64,000 nucleotides of DNA, from contig JAUCBJ010007049.1 of the NCBI GenBank assembly GCA_032718475.1, positions 1 to 64,000 of the forward strand, written 5' to 3'. The position numbers were made by a program, and so were the translations under genes. Position 1 is the first letter of the stretch. Each line of letters starts with the position of its first letter. Shown piece by piece: positions 30,962 through 40,749 of the stretch. The notes below the pieces were generated by a model, which had not been told where the DNA came from, did not search any database, and saw nothing but the letters and a program-made list of their open reading frames with translations. This stretch comes from Nemertoderma westbladi (taxonomy: Eukaryota > Xenacoelomorpha > Nemertodermatida > Nemertodermatidae).

Positions 30962-33310
30962 TTAAGCATTGGTCTTTGCCGATGCGTCAACTACCATCCG
31001 CAATTTACCTTTCTTTGGGTCTAAAGCCACGTGGAGTGGCAGGTAATATGTCCTGTCCGTGTTTGGTTCGTCGACCGGTAACTCCACGGCCCATCCTTTC
31101 TCGACGTACTTCTTAATCGTTCTGTGGATGTACTCATTCTTCTCGGGGCTCCGTTTTAGTGTCTGTTTCAGCTTGCGGAGCCTCGTGAGTACCATCCCTC
31201 TATTATCGGGCAGTGGTAACTTCGGTAGTTTCCATACCATTCCTATAGTGTACCGCCCCTCGTCGCACTTCATAGACTCCTCTACGCTCTGCTGAGCCTG
31301 TTTGTCTTCCACCGAGGTCCCGACACCAGTCTCCTTTAATCCTTCAAAATCCTGTCTGAGCAGTCTTTTAAGCTGCTCCTCTGCTCTCTCATCACTCATT
31401 TCCTGCATAGTTCCCGCGAACATGCATCCTGATGTCTCCGACATCCTAAATGGTATCTTGCTCTTGATTGGGCCACTCAGCGTCCACCCGAATGGTCTCA
31501 GTATCGCCACCGGGTCACACTGCTTGTCTTCGCCGAAGACCGTTTGCATTCTTTCGTGGGCCGTTGGGCAGTCCATTCCTACTATGATGGATACCTTCCT
31601 AACGTCCACATCTGGGATTGAGAAGTCAATATCATCCAGAAATTTATATTGTTCGACCTCGATGTTGGTTGGCTGTCTGGCATTGATGTTTATTGAGTCT
31701 ATCACTTGGATGGGGTCGATGCTCGCCCCATAGTCGCATCCTGGTGCTATTGCTGCGATGGTGCACCGTCCGGTTCTCATCTCCAGGACCTCATCCTTGC
31801 TGGAGATGGTTGTTACCGCCATTCTACTTGGCCTCGTTCTCAATCCTATTTCTTCGGCCACCCAATCCTCGACTAATGTGAAGGCAGCTCCACTATCAAC
31901 CAGCATTAGTGTTGTTACTGATCGATTGCCTTCTCCAATCACTCGCACGGGTACTACCCCAAGTAGCACCGTTCCTCTCTTCTTCGCCCCTACTGTGCTC
32001 GTTGCCATCGTTTGGCCTTTCCTTTGACCGAACTTGACCGGCGTCTCCTTGCATTGCCTAGCTCTATGTCCACTCATCACAAATCGCGAGCAGATCTTGT
32101 TCCTCGCCGCATAATCTACCTGATCTTCCCTAGGTAGCGCTTGCCAGTACCTGCAGTTCATGGTTTGATGAAGCGCATTTGTATGTAACTGGCATTTGCT
32201 CTTTGGGTCGTAGCCCTCCTTATACAGTGCATCGCGTATCGCAGCTGCGTTTGTACCAAAGTCCCTACTATTCTTATTGTTTGGATTCGGCCTACTGGAC
32301 GTACTGGGGTTATATTTATTCGTGTTGTTATTGTTCCCCTGTCCGTTCCATGGTGTGGTCTTACCTTCGGCTACCTGTGGACTTGCAGTCCCCTGCGTCG
32401 CTGCATATGGCAGTGATTGCCTGAGCTTCGGTAATGCGTTTGACGTACTGTGCTCTGGTTTCGGTCTATGGTAATCCGTCTTCGGTCCCTTTCCCAGGCT
32501 ATCCTCGCTATAGACTGGGTCGGTTATTAGTTCAGCTTCGTAGTTTAAGAAGCTCGACATTTCTTCTAAACCCGGTTCCGCACCCTTCCTATCTCGAGTG
32601 GAGAAAGCGATTTTCCTCCACTTGTTGCGCAACCACATCGGTAGTGCCTGCGCTATCGTGGTGATGTTGTTGGACGCGTTGAGTTCGTATGGCGCGTCTA
32701 GCGTCTTTAACACGATTAGTGCCTTCTCGACCTTGTTCGCGAACGTCTTAATGCTAACGGGATTATCCTGTAGACCACCCGATGTTATGCCTCTCAGGGT
32801 CTGCCTGATGATCTTGGCCGGGTGCCCGTATTCCCTGTCCAGTGCCTGCCATGCCGTTGTGAAGCCGCCCTCTATGCCCTGATATTGCCTCACGATGTCG
32901 TATGCTGGGCCTCCTGTGTATACTTGCAAATACTTTAGGCACTCCGCCTGCGTTAAGTTCTTTGTTAGTATTTCGTTACTATACATACGCCGAAACTGGA
33001 GATATTCTTCCGGCCTACTCCCATCGAATTTGAATGGTTCCACGGGTGGTAATTCGATCCTTGTTTTTAATGCATCGATCAACGTGGCCATCCCCATCGC
33101 CTGCGCTTCCAATGGATTCGATGGATGTTGTATAGTTCCTCCTGTTGGGTGCGGTCCTCCCGTTCTATTTTCTGCCTTTCTTTGGCTTGGGTATATCATT
33201 GGGGGTAACGGCCCCCTCCATATTTCTGTGTCACACGACCTATTTTCATCCAAGGGTCTCGTTGTTCTTGCTCCTATCGGGGTATATTGTTGATATTGCG
33301 ATGGGGGAAT
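30962..33310 (-). CDS. gag: Element D gag-protease and start of RT
   Basis: The frame is open from the G run at 33321 down to TAA at 30962. In order: Pro/Gln-rich start, DUF1759-like capsid region (PPVEPFKFDGSRPEEYLQFRRMY onward), zinc knuckle region, aspartic protease LVDSGAAFTLV, protease-RT linker (DUF1758-like PTAHERM..., FGWTLSGP), and RT fingers ending at KLRMVVDASAKTNA. The second knuckle reads CSRFVMSGHRARQC, with Phe in place of the second Cys, so it should bind zinc poorly. The stop comes in the middle of the RT fingers, so a frameshift, mutational or programmed, is needed to make RT. Confidence 0.8.
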   Translation of the reverse strand: MPPSQYQQYTPIGARTTRPLDENRSCDTEIWRGPLPPMIYPSQRKAENRTGGPHPTGGTIQHPSNPLEAQAMGMATLIDALKTRIELPPVEPFKFDGSRPEEYLQFRRMYSNEILTKNLTQAECLKYLQVYTGGPAYDIVRQYQGIEGGFTTAWQALDREYGHPAKIIRQTLRGITSGGLQDNPVSIKTFANKVEKALIVLKTLDAPYELNASNNITTIAQALPMWLRNKWRKIAFSTRDRKGAEPGLEEMSSFLNYEAELITDPVYSEDSLGKGPKTDYHRPKPEHSTSNALPKLRQSLPYAATQGTASPQVAEGKTTPWNGQGNNNNTNKYNPSTSSRPNPNNKNSRDFGTNAAAIRDALYKEGYDPKSKCQLHTNALHQTMNCRYWQALPREDQVDYAARNKICSRFVMSGHRARQCKETPVKFGQRKGQTMATSTVGAKKRGTVLLGVVPVRVIGEGNRSVTTLMLVDSGAAFTLVEDWVAEEIGLRTRPSRMAVTTISSKDEVLEMRTGRCTIAAIAPGCDYGASIDPIQVIDSININARQPTNIEVEQYKFLDDIDFSIPDVDVRKVSIIVGMDCPTAHERMQTVFGEDKQCDPVAILRPFGWTLSGPIKSKIPFRMSETSGCMFAGTMQEMSDERAEEQLKRLLRQDFEGLKETGVGTSVEDKQAQQSVEESMKCDEGRYTIGMVWKLPKLPLPDNRGMVLTRLRKLKQTLKRSPEKNEYIHRTIKKYVEKGWAVELPVDEPNTDRTYYLPLHVALDPKKGKLRMVVDASAKTNA

Positions 33311-33311
33311 G

Positions 33312-33854
33312 TCACCCTGTCCCCCCCCCCACCGGTATGTTTGGTATTGGGGTTGATGTTAATATATTGGGGCCCATGCATCTATCCGCAATAATTCCCC
33401 CCTCCCCTGGGTATATGTTATGTCCTTGCATGCTGTAGTCATACTGCTGTACTGGTACCGGTATAGGCCTATCAGCTTCTGGCCTACCTGCCGGTATGTA
33501 CTCCGCGACTTCCGGGTTTAATTCCGTCGCCCGCGCTATCCTATCGCCTACATTATTCCTGTCAGCATGGCCTATGGTATGTGCAGTAAGGCCTACAGTA
33601 TGTCCTACAGTCTGTATGTATTGCTCGGGATCGAAGTTTATTCTTCTCGAATAATCCTCCCCGCGGCTACCGTACTCTCGATCTGTAGGTATATCCCGTC
33701 GGAAAGTTTCTCTTCGACCCTCTCTACTACTCTCGTCTACATGCCGGTACATCGCGTACCCCTCCCTTGACGCGTAACGCGTCTCGTCAGGTCGCGTCTC
33801 TCCGGGATGACGGCAATCTCCCGAAGTTCGACCCCACCGACTCTCCCTTTCCAT
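33312..33854 (-). CDS. gag: Element D gag N-terminal part
   Basis: ATG at 33854. About 180 Arg/Glu/Tyr-rich residues, likely disordered, that end in GGGTG at the run of ten G (33321..33330 in plus coordinates). A one-base change in that run would join this frame to the main gag frame. It is either a true frameshift, an assembly error or a slippage site. The 5' leader stops at about 33899, where Element C begins. Confidence 0.6.
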   Translation of the reverse strand: MERESRWGRTSGDCRHPGETRPDETRYASREGYAMYRHVDESSREGRRETFRRDIPTDREYGSRGEDYSRRINFDPEQYIQTVGHTVGLTAHTIGHADRNNVGDRIARATELNPEVAEYIPAGRPEADRPIPVPVQQYDYSMQGHNIYPGEGGIIADRCMGPNILTSTPIPNIPVGGGTG

Positions 33855-33899
33855 CTCCACCACCGACGGCTCAAATAGAAGCCTACCGTATTATTCGAC

Positions 33900-34843
33900 T
33901 GATCGTAATATATAATCTCTGACAAATATTATTCACTTTCGGGAAATATTAACAGTTCCTTTAGGGCGTGGCGCTCTAAATATGTAAACAGAGTTATGAC
34001 TTAAACTAGACACAACGAAAAGGCTATAGATTCACGTATATGGCGCATTCTTTAGGAGATGCTTTGTTATCAGTTACAATCATACACAATGCTGCACAAT
34101 ACTGCACACTAATCTGCCGACCTTCACTAAATTTAGTCATGTATAAAGAGAGCAACATACAATTTATGTCGGGCCTATGAAATAGCATTAGATTCACTTC
34201 AAACCACTTAACATAGGTCGCAATCGTTTATCTATAACCGGTCTCTCTAACCTTTAGTATATCAAGAAGGTTGGGTGTCTGACTATTGATCAGTATTCCG
34301 ATATAATATTTCATCAACAAATATAATGAATAACCGACAGTAAAAGCAGTAAAGTTAAGGTATGAATGATTATTAAGTGAGTTAACTGAGTTTTGGTCTG
34401 ATAACATATATACACTCTATAATTAAGCCTACCAATGTTAAGCTAAAGACTGAAACACGGAGGTGCCAAAAGCCGGTGTTCTTAGGCTCTGGGCAAAAAC
34501 ATAACCCTGAATTCCTGAGTTTCTGTATCCACCTCCAACACAGAGACAAAAAACGCTCTGATTGGTCGACCGAACAACGAGAGAACAAAGAAACAAAGAA
34601 ATGTCGATGTGGCAATATCAGCTGTTAGCCGTCGTCATGGTAGCGACACTGTTTTCAAGAGGATCTAGCTTATTGCGTCACGAGATTGCGGATTATGTCC
34701 TCTAAAGTACAAATACAGAAGAAATGACTTTTATGTCCTCTAAAACACCAGTACAGTAAGGACACGGCCCTTTATGCCTGTTAAACCAACTACAGAGTAC
34801 TTTACGGGGAAAATAACCGGCTAATTACGCAAAAGCCTTTACA
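33900..34843 (-). repeat. Probable 3' LTR of Element C (left end inferred)
   Basis: In element direction, CTGGGAGCGG is followed by TGTAAAGGC. The same GGAGCGG precedes the 3' LTR of B, which marks the polypurine tract and LTR start (34843). The left end is placed at the only TG near the D leader (33900). The C 5' LTR is off window, so the pair cannot be compared. Confidence 0.5.
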
Positions 34844-34850
34844 CCGCTCC
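34844..34850 (-). promoter_or_regulatory. Polypurine tract of Element C
   Basis: GGAGCGG on the minus strand, directly before the TG of the inferred 3' LTR and identical to the tract before the B 3' LTR. Confidence 0.5.
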
Positions 34851-34921
34851 CAGAAAATGGGATTTTAGTCTATAAAATATAACAAATCACAGTTTCTAAA
34901 ATATAAAAATACTCTAAACAG

Positions 34922-35278
34922 TTAGTATTTCTTACGAGGATGGCGTTTACGCAGTTTTTTGAGGCTAGCAAGAGTCCTTTTCTCTTTGGGGCGAGCCACT
35001 TTACTAGGAGGGCTGTAACTCCTGGGTGAAGGGTGCAATACAATTGCATCAGAAGGTTTAGGATTACTATCGGTGTATCCGCCAGTTGAGGTACCTGGTT
35101 GATCGATATCAACTTCAGTGGAGCGAGGTCTAACGGCCTTTAGGGCGCGTCTTAGGACAGCAGCTCCTACGGGTCCTTGACGGGTCGTCTGGACAACGGC
35201 GGTAGGTGGACCGTGAGTGGTGAGAAACTTCCTTGGTTTAATGGTTCTAATGATGACCATTAACTCAATTACAACCAT
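34922..35278 (-). pseudogene. Element C ORF3 C-terminal piece
   Basis: 118 residues, Arg/Lys/Pro/Ser-rich, ending KKLRKRHPRKKY. The basic tail matches the character of the B and D ORF3 ends. It follows the 884-codon piece after a TAA in another frame, with local TTAATGGTT repeats around the junction. Confidence 0.5.
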
Positions 35279-35285
35279 TAATGGT

Positions 35286-37940
35286 TTAATGGTTGTAATT
35301 GATCAAATGGTATGAAGTAATATCGTTAGGATTGACGTTCCTAAGATATCTTCGAACAAATTTAGTGGAAATACACTCACCAACACGCTTCATTAGCTCG
35401 TAACTCGGTATGCGTGTTTTTTGTTCCACAGACACTAATAAATAAGGATGGAACGCGTAAACTCCCTCGTAAGAGCGTCCAGGGTAGTATCGATGACGGG
35501 ACTCACAATGTAAATCCGCGTTAGCTTCCCAAGCTCGGATGTAGCGCAGGGTAATCATTTCATCTACGCTCTCTAAATCGTGATTAAAGGGGCAATTATA
35601 ACTGGCATGTCCTTTAAGTTGACAGTGGTGGCATTGAGTCATAAATTGGGGGCAGACTGCAAAAATATGAGAGTTATTAAGTCTGCAATACGCACAATAT
35701 ATCTCCATCATCGGTTGTTCGTGGAAATAGGAGCAGGGCACGTCTGAGTCCATAGGGGTGAAATGGTCTCTCGATGCGCATAATCTACAACGTTTTCGAG
35801 AAACATAGTTAGCGTGTCGATAATCGTATGCGGTGAGACATTGTGGACCTTGATACCACTCTAAGACGTAGTCGTTATCGCTGCTCCGGGGTGCTGTAGG
35901 CTGAATCGCTTCAGCTTCTAAGCATATTGGTTCGTCTTCCAATTGCATAGCTGAGGTAGGTGCGGCTGTCTCCGCAAGCGGACCCACTGTCTGAACTTCG
36001 ATGACAAAATAACCCGTGGGTATTCGGGGTCTTTGTATAACAGATGAATGTAAGTTCTGTATACAAATGTCCTGAAAAAGGGCAAATCCCGCGCTGTTTA
36101 GCTTCTCCGCCGCTGAGTCTCTCAGGCTGAGTTTGGTCAGAGCGCGGTCCTTGAACTGACTATCAACGTTACGGAACGGAGTCAGAAAGCGCCTGAAACA
36201 TTCAAAGCGGATGAATTTATTGTGTTCATCTAACTTGGCGAGTTTGGTTCCGAGTATTAAGGGATGGGCGCGTATGGTACGACTGCACACATCGGCTAGC
36301 CAACCGGCAAGTGCTGCGTTTTCAAAGATCGTGTATATAGCTAAGGAGGGACGAAGTGGAACACTCATAAAGCTATACACGGCGCCAGGTGCGGTCAATG
36401 GTCCATCAAAGTATAAACGAGAATAATGATCTCCGTATACTTGTTGGTAATTGATAGGATTTCCAACCTTGAAATTCCATCCGTATTCTTGAAAGGCAAG
36501 ATGTCCGATGGAGGTTCGTTGTACTTTAGTAATTCCGCTGGGTGTATTGGCATACATAGTGCGGAAGAAACCTCGGCCTTCTGCCCAAGGAGCAATCAGC
36601 TGAGTATCAACGAAGGGGTATGGAATGTTCTCCATATTCCGAAAGTCGTTCTGTAGGTCTCCATAAACAGCTGAGCCGATTTTAAGGATTCTTTCGTTAA
36701 ACAACATCTCGAGCACGGGTTGGGGTAACATCGATCCATCGATACCCATGGCCGGTTTGCGCTCGGTGTCGGTGACGTAACGCTGCGCAAGTTCAAATTG
36801 TCCATGTCGGAGTTTCTTTTGTGTCTCAGTAAGAGTTTCAAAAGAATAATCAATAACGTCGGAACACGCTCGAGTAAATACGTGGGTAGAACCAGCGAGT
36901 CCTCGTATATGTATCATCCACGTAGTTCCAAGTTCTCCAACCGGAACGCTACCTTCGTTATCGTAAGTGACAACTCCATACATCTCGATAACGTTAAGAG
37001 TTTCGTTCCACTCCTTTGTGGCGTTTTCGAGTGTCATTCCCACAGGATGCCACAAGGTAGCGCATTCTCTAGCATTAGGCAGGTCTTTATACTTTAAATA
37101 TTGTGTGGTATGTGTTTCCACATCTCCATATCGTTGTATTCTTTCCTCCTCGAATAACACATCAAGATTCCAGTGCACTAAACGAGTTTTGATGAATCCA
37201 TCAAGATTATACGGAGGTATTGTTTCTTTCTCTATTCTGGAAACATTATATGGTTTTCGAAATGAGTTTACTTTAACTAACTGATCCAGATGTTTCTGCA
37301 GTTGTTCGAGTTCGACAAGATCGAGAGGATTTATTAGCGGTAGAAACTTCAGACTATGTGTAGGATCTTCCGGTTTTACCATGTAATATTGTTTTAGATT
37401 GACGTAATAAGGGTGATCTTTGATCCCGTAAAACGAGTCCGGTAAAGGTCTAGCGCGTGTGTTTACATTGTGTACCATGCGACGGACAAGATCTGCTCTA
37501 TTGTCCGGAGGTTCAACGAGTATACCATCGACACGAGCGGATTCGATGGGCGGACGCTGCAACAGAGGAGCGTCGGCGATAAGATCTCGAGATCTTAGGT
37601 TGATATCAACCGGTTGGGGTTGTGCCGTCGCAAAAAGTTTGTCTCCGAAATGGGGAACCATCGAGGGATGAAGAATGGTTTTAGAGTAGAGATCCGTCAT
37701 AAGGATTTGCGCTTCAGGTTGAGCTAAAGCCGCTTCTTCTCTCTCATCCAGTTCTATATGTCTCTCCTCGAGCTGATTCTCCTCCGCTTGTTGTTGTAGA
37801 CGCTCATCTAGAAACTCTTGTAAAGAGTAGGTTCGTCCACGTTCGATGTCCTCCTCGAGATTTTGTATTTCTCTATCGAACTGGGGTAAAGCTAATTCCT
37901 TCACCGCTTGGACTTGTTGCTGCAATTTACGCTTCTCCAA
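35286..37940 (-). CDS. Element C ORF3 main piece: exonuclease-like domain and zinc knuckles
   Basis: 884 codons open. A coiled coil (1..75) is followed by ~240 residues of unknown fold. An exonuclease-like region follows, with TYDNEGS (D327, E329, motif I), WMIHIRG strand, KIGSAVYGD (D428, motif II), FVDTQLIAPW (D445), RTSIGHLAFQEYG (about 475..487), and PLRPSLAIYTIFE (Y536, E540, motif III). The knuckles come later: CRLC...H...C with a long last spacing, CAYCRLNNSHIFAVC, and the canonical CHHCQLKGHASYNC. A shared C-terminal module (W..A....C..RH......YEGVYAFHP, then a helical part) is also in B. The spacing and identity of motifs match D, although overall similarity is low. The frame needed upstream differs by one base, so the gene is broken as read. 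Confidence 0.72.
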   Translation of the reverse strand: MEKRKLQQQVQAVKELALPQFDREIQNLEEDIERGRTYSLQEFLDERLQQQAEENQLEERHIELDEREEAALAQPEAQILMTDLYSKTILHPSMVPHFGDKLFATAQPQPVDINLRSRDLIADAPLLQRPPIESARVDGILVEPPDNRADLVRRMVHNVNTRARPLPDSFYGIKDHPYYVNLKQYYMVKPEDPTHSLKFLPLINPLDLVELEQLQKHLDQLVKVNSFRKPYNVSRIEKETIPPYNLDGFIKTRLVHWNLDVLFEEERIQRYGDVETHTTQYLKYKDLPNARECATLWHPVGMTLENATKEWNETLNVIEMYGVVTYDNEGSVPVGELGTTWMIHIRGLAGSTHVFTRACSDVIDYSFETLTETQKKLRHGQFELAQRYVTDTERKPAMGIDGSMLPQPVLEMLFNERILKIGSAVYGDLQNDFRNMENIPYPFVDTQLIAPWAEGRGFFRTMYANTPSGITKVQRTSIGHLAFQEYGWNFKVGNPINYQQVYGDHYSRLYFDGPLTAPGAVYSFMSVPLRPSLAIYTIFENAALAGWLADVCSRTIRAHPLILGTKLAKLDEHNKFIRFECFRRFLTPFRNVDSQFKDRALTKLSLRDSAAEKLNSAGFALFQDICIQNLHSSVIQRPRIPTGYFVIEVQTVGPLAETAAPTSAMQLEDEPICLEAEAIQPTAPRSSDNDYVLEWYQGPQCLTAYDYRHANYVSRKRCRLCASRDHFTPMDSDVPCSYFHEQPMMEIYCAYCRLNNSHIFAVCPQFMTQCHHCQLKGHASYNCPFNHDLESVDEMITLRYIRAWEANADLHCESRHRYYPGRSYEGVYAFHPYLLVSVEQKTRIPSYELMKRVGECISTKFVRRYLRNVNPNDITSYHLINYNH

Positions 37941-38998
37941 ACAATCGTACGTTCCCTTTCCGATTTTCTAGCGTCTAATGCGTTTCGTACGACGCTCTCT
38001 TCTACTTCCGTAACGGGTTGGATAGAGGTGAAGCCGGGGTGGTTGTATGGGTTAAACGGCAATATTAGATGACCACGTCCCAATCCAGCTAGGTAGGGTT
38101 GGCGAATGTCTCGTGAGCCTACTACCGGAGTGCCACCGATCAACTGTTCGGGTAACACTAGATCTTTGAACAGTGAGTACAGTTCGGGAGGATCCGTGAT
38201 ACTATTAGGGTCAAGAGTTTGAGGTCTGACTAAGGAATGCGGAGGTCTGACCGAGTATTCCGGAACTCTGATCATCGGTTTGTTCAAGGATCGCTTGTGT
38301 CGAGCGACCGCGGGGGACACGTCGAACAGGTTTCGCTCGAAACTCCCGTAAGTATATTGTGTAAAACTGTGTTTAGCGCAACGTCTCCGCGGATGTTTAC
38401 GTCTTTCCGTTTGCTGATTGGGTCTAGGGCATTCGTCGCAGTAATACCACAGACGCATGTCCTGCAGAGGAAACGCGGGTGATCGTTCTCCAGTTTTACA
38501 ATATTCCTCCATCTGTTCGAAGCTATCTGGGACAACAGGTAGCGGTCGATCGGCGGTAAGATACATCATAGTGAAATAGAGTCGTTTGAGTTCTATCATA
38601 GGATCATGATGTATACCTTGAGGATATCGAGTTTCGAGATTTTGTTGACTGGCAATATTGAGGTATGTTTCTCTCAAGAATTCCAGATAATCGTTGAAGT
38701 CGTTGCGTTTATCCGGTTCTTCAACGTCTTCTCTTTCGAGTCGGTTTCGAATAGAGTTCTCGTGTTCTATTCTTGGCTTATCGTTCCGATTCCGTTGGGT
38801 ATGATATTTAAATAAAACCATTTCCCTTTCGGTATCCACATCGTCCGTATCGTGTAAATCGATAGGGTGGCCAGTAGTTAGGAAGTCCATATACGTACCA
38901 TTACGATGCGTATCCATATTTCTTTCACATCTTTCTATAATCCAATTCACGCGTAAGTTGCTCCGGGGACATTGGCGGTTCGATATAATGACCATCAT
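37901..38998 (-). pseudogene. Element C ORF3 N-terminal piece
   Basis: 365 codons, charged, with YYCDECPRPNQQTE...CAKH, a possible extra metal site. It overlaps the main piece by 40 bases in another frame, so a single indel near 37930 separates them. I recognise no known domain. Confidence 0.5.
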
Positions 38999-39110
38999 CC
39001 TCCGTAGTAGTTGGACCAGCGTCGCCGCGTATCAAGCTATCGACAAACGCTTGTAAAGGTAGAGTATATCGCTCCCTGATACCAAGATCATCTTCTATCA
39101 ACTCAGTCAT
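38925..39110 (-). pseudogene. Element C ORF3 start
   Basis: ATG at 39110, 61 acidic residues, then a stop. The next piece overlaps in a different frame, which suggests an indel near 38940. This ATG is the best candidate for the original ORF3 start. Confidence 0.4.
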
Positions 39111-40749
39111 ATCTGCTATGAGTTTATCAATATTATAATGAGTTTATATATATTAGGCTAGCGGGCGTCGCTGCCTACCCCTCTTTTGCCCCCGGACAGT
39201 GTAAGATCCTCAGCGCCGATGTACCGTTGTCACTGTGCTTTCGCCAACGATGTAGCTACACAACGACAACGATAACCGGCACAAGTCACTTCACTGTCCG
39301 TCCCAAAGGCTTAGATGTACTGCAGGTTCTTCTTGGAGAGTTAGGGTTACTTTCACAATTGCGACTCGCTACTGTAAACACACCTTAGTAGTAACATTCA
39401 CCTACAAACGCACAAATTCAACACAACTGCAACAAACTGCACACATTCGGGCCATTTGTCCGTTAGTCAGTACCTTCCAGAATGTCACTGTATTTATTAT
39501 GTATCCTTGGATACTAGCAATGCGCTATTTATTCCCTATGCTATTCAATGGGGCATGCCTTCTATTGTTCTTTTAACTCACTTCTAATTCTAGCGTGGTT
39601 GTTGCCATGGTGACATTATGGAAAGCTAGCGGTAGAATTAGGGTAATTCTCATGCATACAGATCTGGGATGCTATTTAATAGTAATTCTTTAATGGTCAA
39701 TATCCCCTTTATACATGATTCTATGAATTTTATCGGCTATTGACTATACATTGGAGATTCTCGCACACAAATACACTTAATAGAGTGAATCTCCGCTCCC
39801 ATGATCTATTAATTAATGGAATTTTGGGAATGTTATAAATTGTCTAAAATGACAATTTATTAAATTCATTAAAATATCTGAATTTAAATTTATTCCCGTA
39901 AATTTTATTATTTAATGTTAAATAGACACAATTTTATTCCAGAACGTGTCTGGGGACTGGGATCCTTGATTCTAGGAATTTTGTCCTTTTAAGAGTATCG
40001 GTAAGTGCTACGATATCTTAATCGACTAGAATTTTAAAGGATCTGATATTTGACAGATTTTTGTAAATATTAATAATTAATATTTAGGATGGGCACCAGT
40101 TTATTCCAGAACTTGTCTGGGGACGTTAACCATTGATTCTAGAATTTTGTCTTTCAAGTATATCGGTGGGTGCCGCGATATCTTAATCGACTAGAATTAC
40201 AGATGGTCAAAGGGTTTAACAGATTTATTTGCGTTGTACGCTACTGTTAATGGGACATCACGCTACTATATGTATTATTTAATATACGGTATGAGAGCAA
40301 TATCGCACGAAGCAATGTCAGTGTGAAGAGGCAAGTCGTTTCCAAGGTCTACCCAGAGCTTGGTTTAGCCGAGACACGAGGATCTGAACTTTGCATTCCT
40401 AATACTCTGCCTACCAATAATACTTGAATATAGTAGTGGCTTTATTGTACTTTAATAAGTACGGACATTTCATCTTACTGTAGTCACGTATTTATAATGT
40501 AATACGGGCAGTAAGGAAGGAGAAAAAGAATTATTTCTCGCCGTCGCACTAAATATATAATATAAGTAATTACGTAATAAATGCGAATATATTGCACTAA
40601 TCTACTAAATGCTCGCTAAAATAACATGTTACTAAATAAAATTAAATAAAACGATTAAAATAAAATTACATAATAATACATACATAAATATAAAAATAAA
40701 ACAAATACAAATATAAAATATTATTGTCACACACCCACTCCAGCCGTTG
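39111..40749 (-). other. Spacer between C integrase and ORF3
   Basis: 1.6 kb of non-coding DNA. Two ~110-bp imperfect direct repeats (about 39925..40050 and 40085..40200) share TTATTCCAGAAC, GTCTGGGGAC and GATATCTTAATCGACTAGAA. The spacer occupies the same place as the minisatellite in D. Confidence 0.65.

Larger units (their letters stand above)
22519..33899 (-). mobile_element. Element D: BEL/Pao LTR retrotransposon with ORF3
   Basis: From right to left: gag leader and gag N-terminus (33854 to 33312), gag-protease-RT start (to 30962), RT-RNase H-integrase (to 28005), a minisatellite, ORF3 (26383 to 23774), a polypurine tract and the 3' LTR. No 5' LTR is found on the right, where Element C begins at about 33900. 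C has probably inserted into the D leader, leaving the D 5' LTR outside the window. Confidence 0.8.

Noticed and set aside
30955-30975. Programmed -1 frameshift site in D
   Set aside because: The candidate CTTAAAC is in the wrong phase for the gag frame and no clear downstream structure was found. Kept only as a possibility to check.
23610-33863. Plus-strand open frames across Element D
   Set aside because: Antisense shadows of gag, pol and ORF3, which all read on the minus strand with clear motifs.
34382-34615. Short minus-strand frame in the C LTR region
   Set aside because: No family resemblance, and it lies in what is probably LTR sequence.
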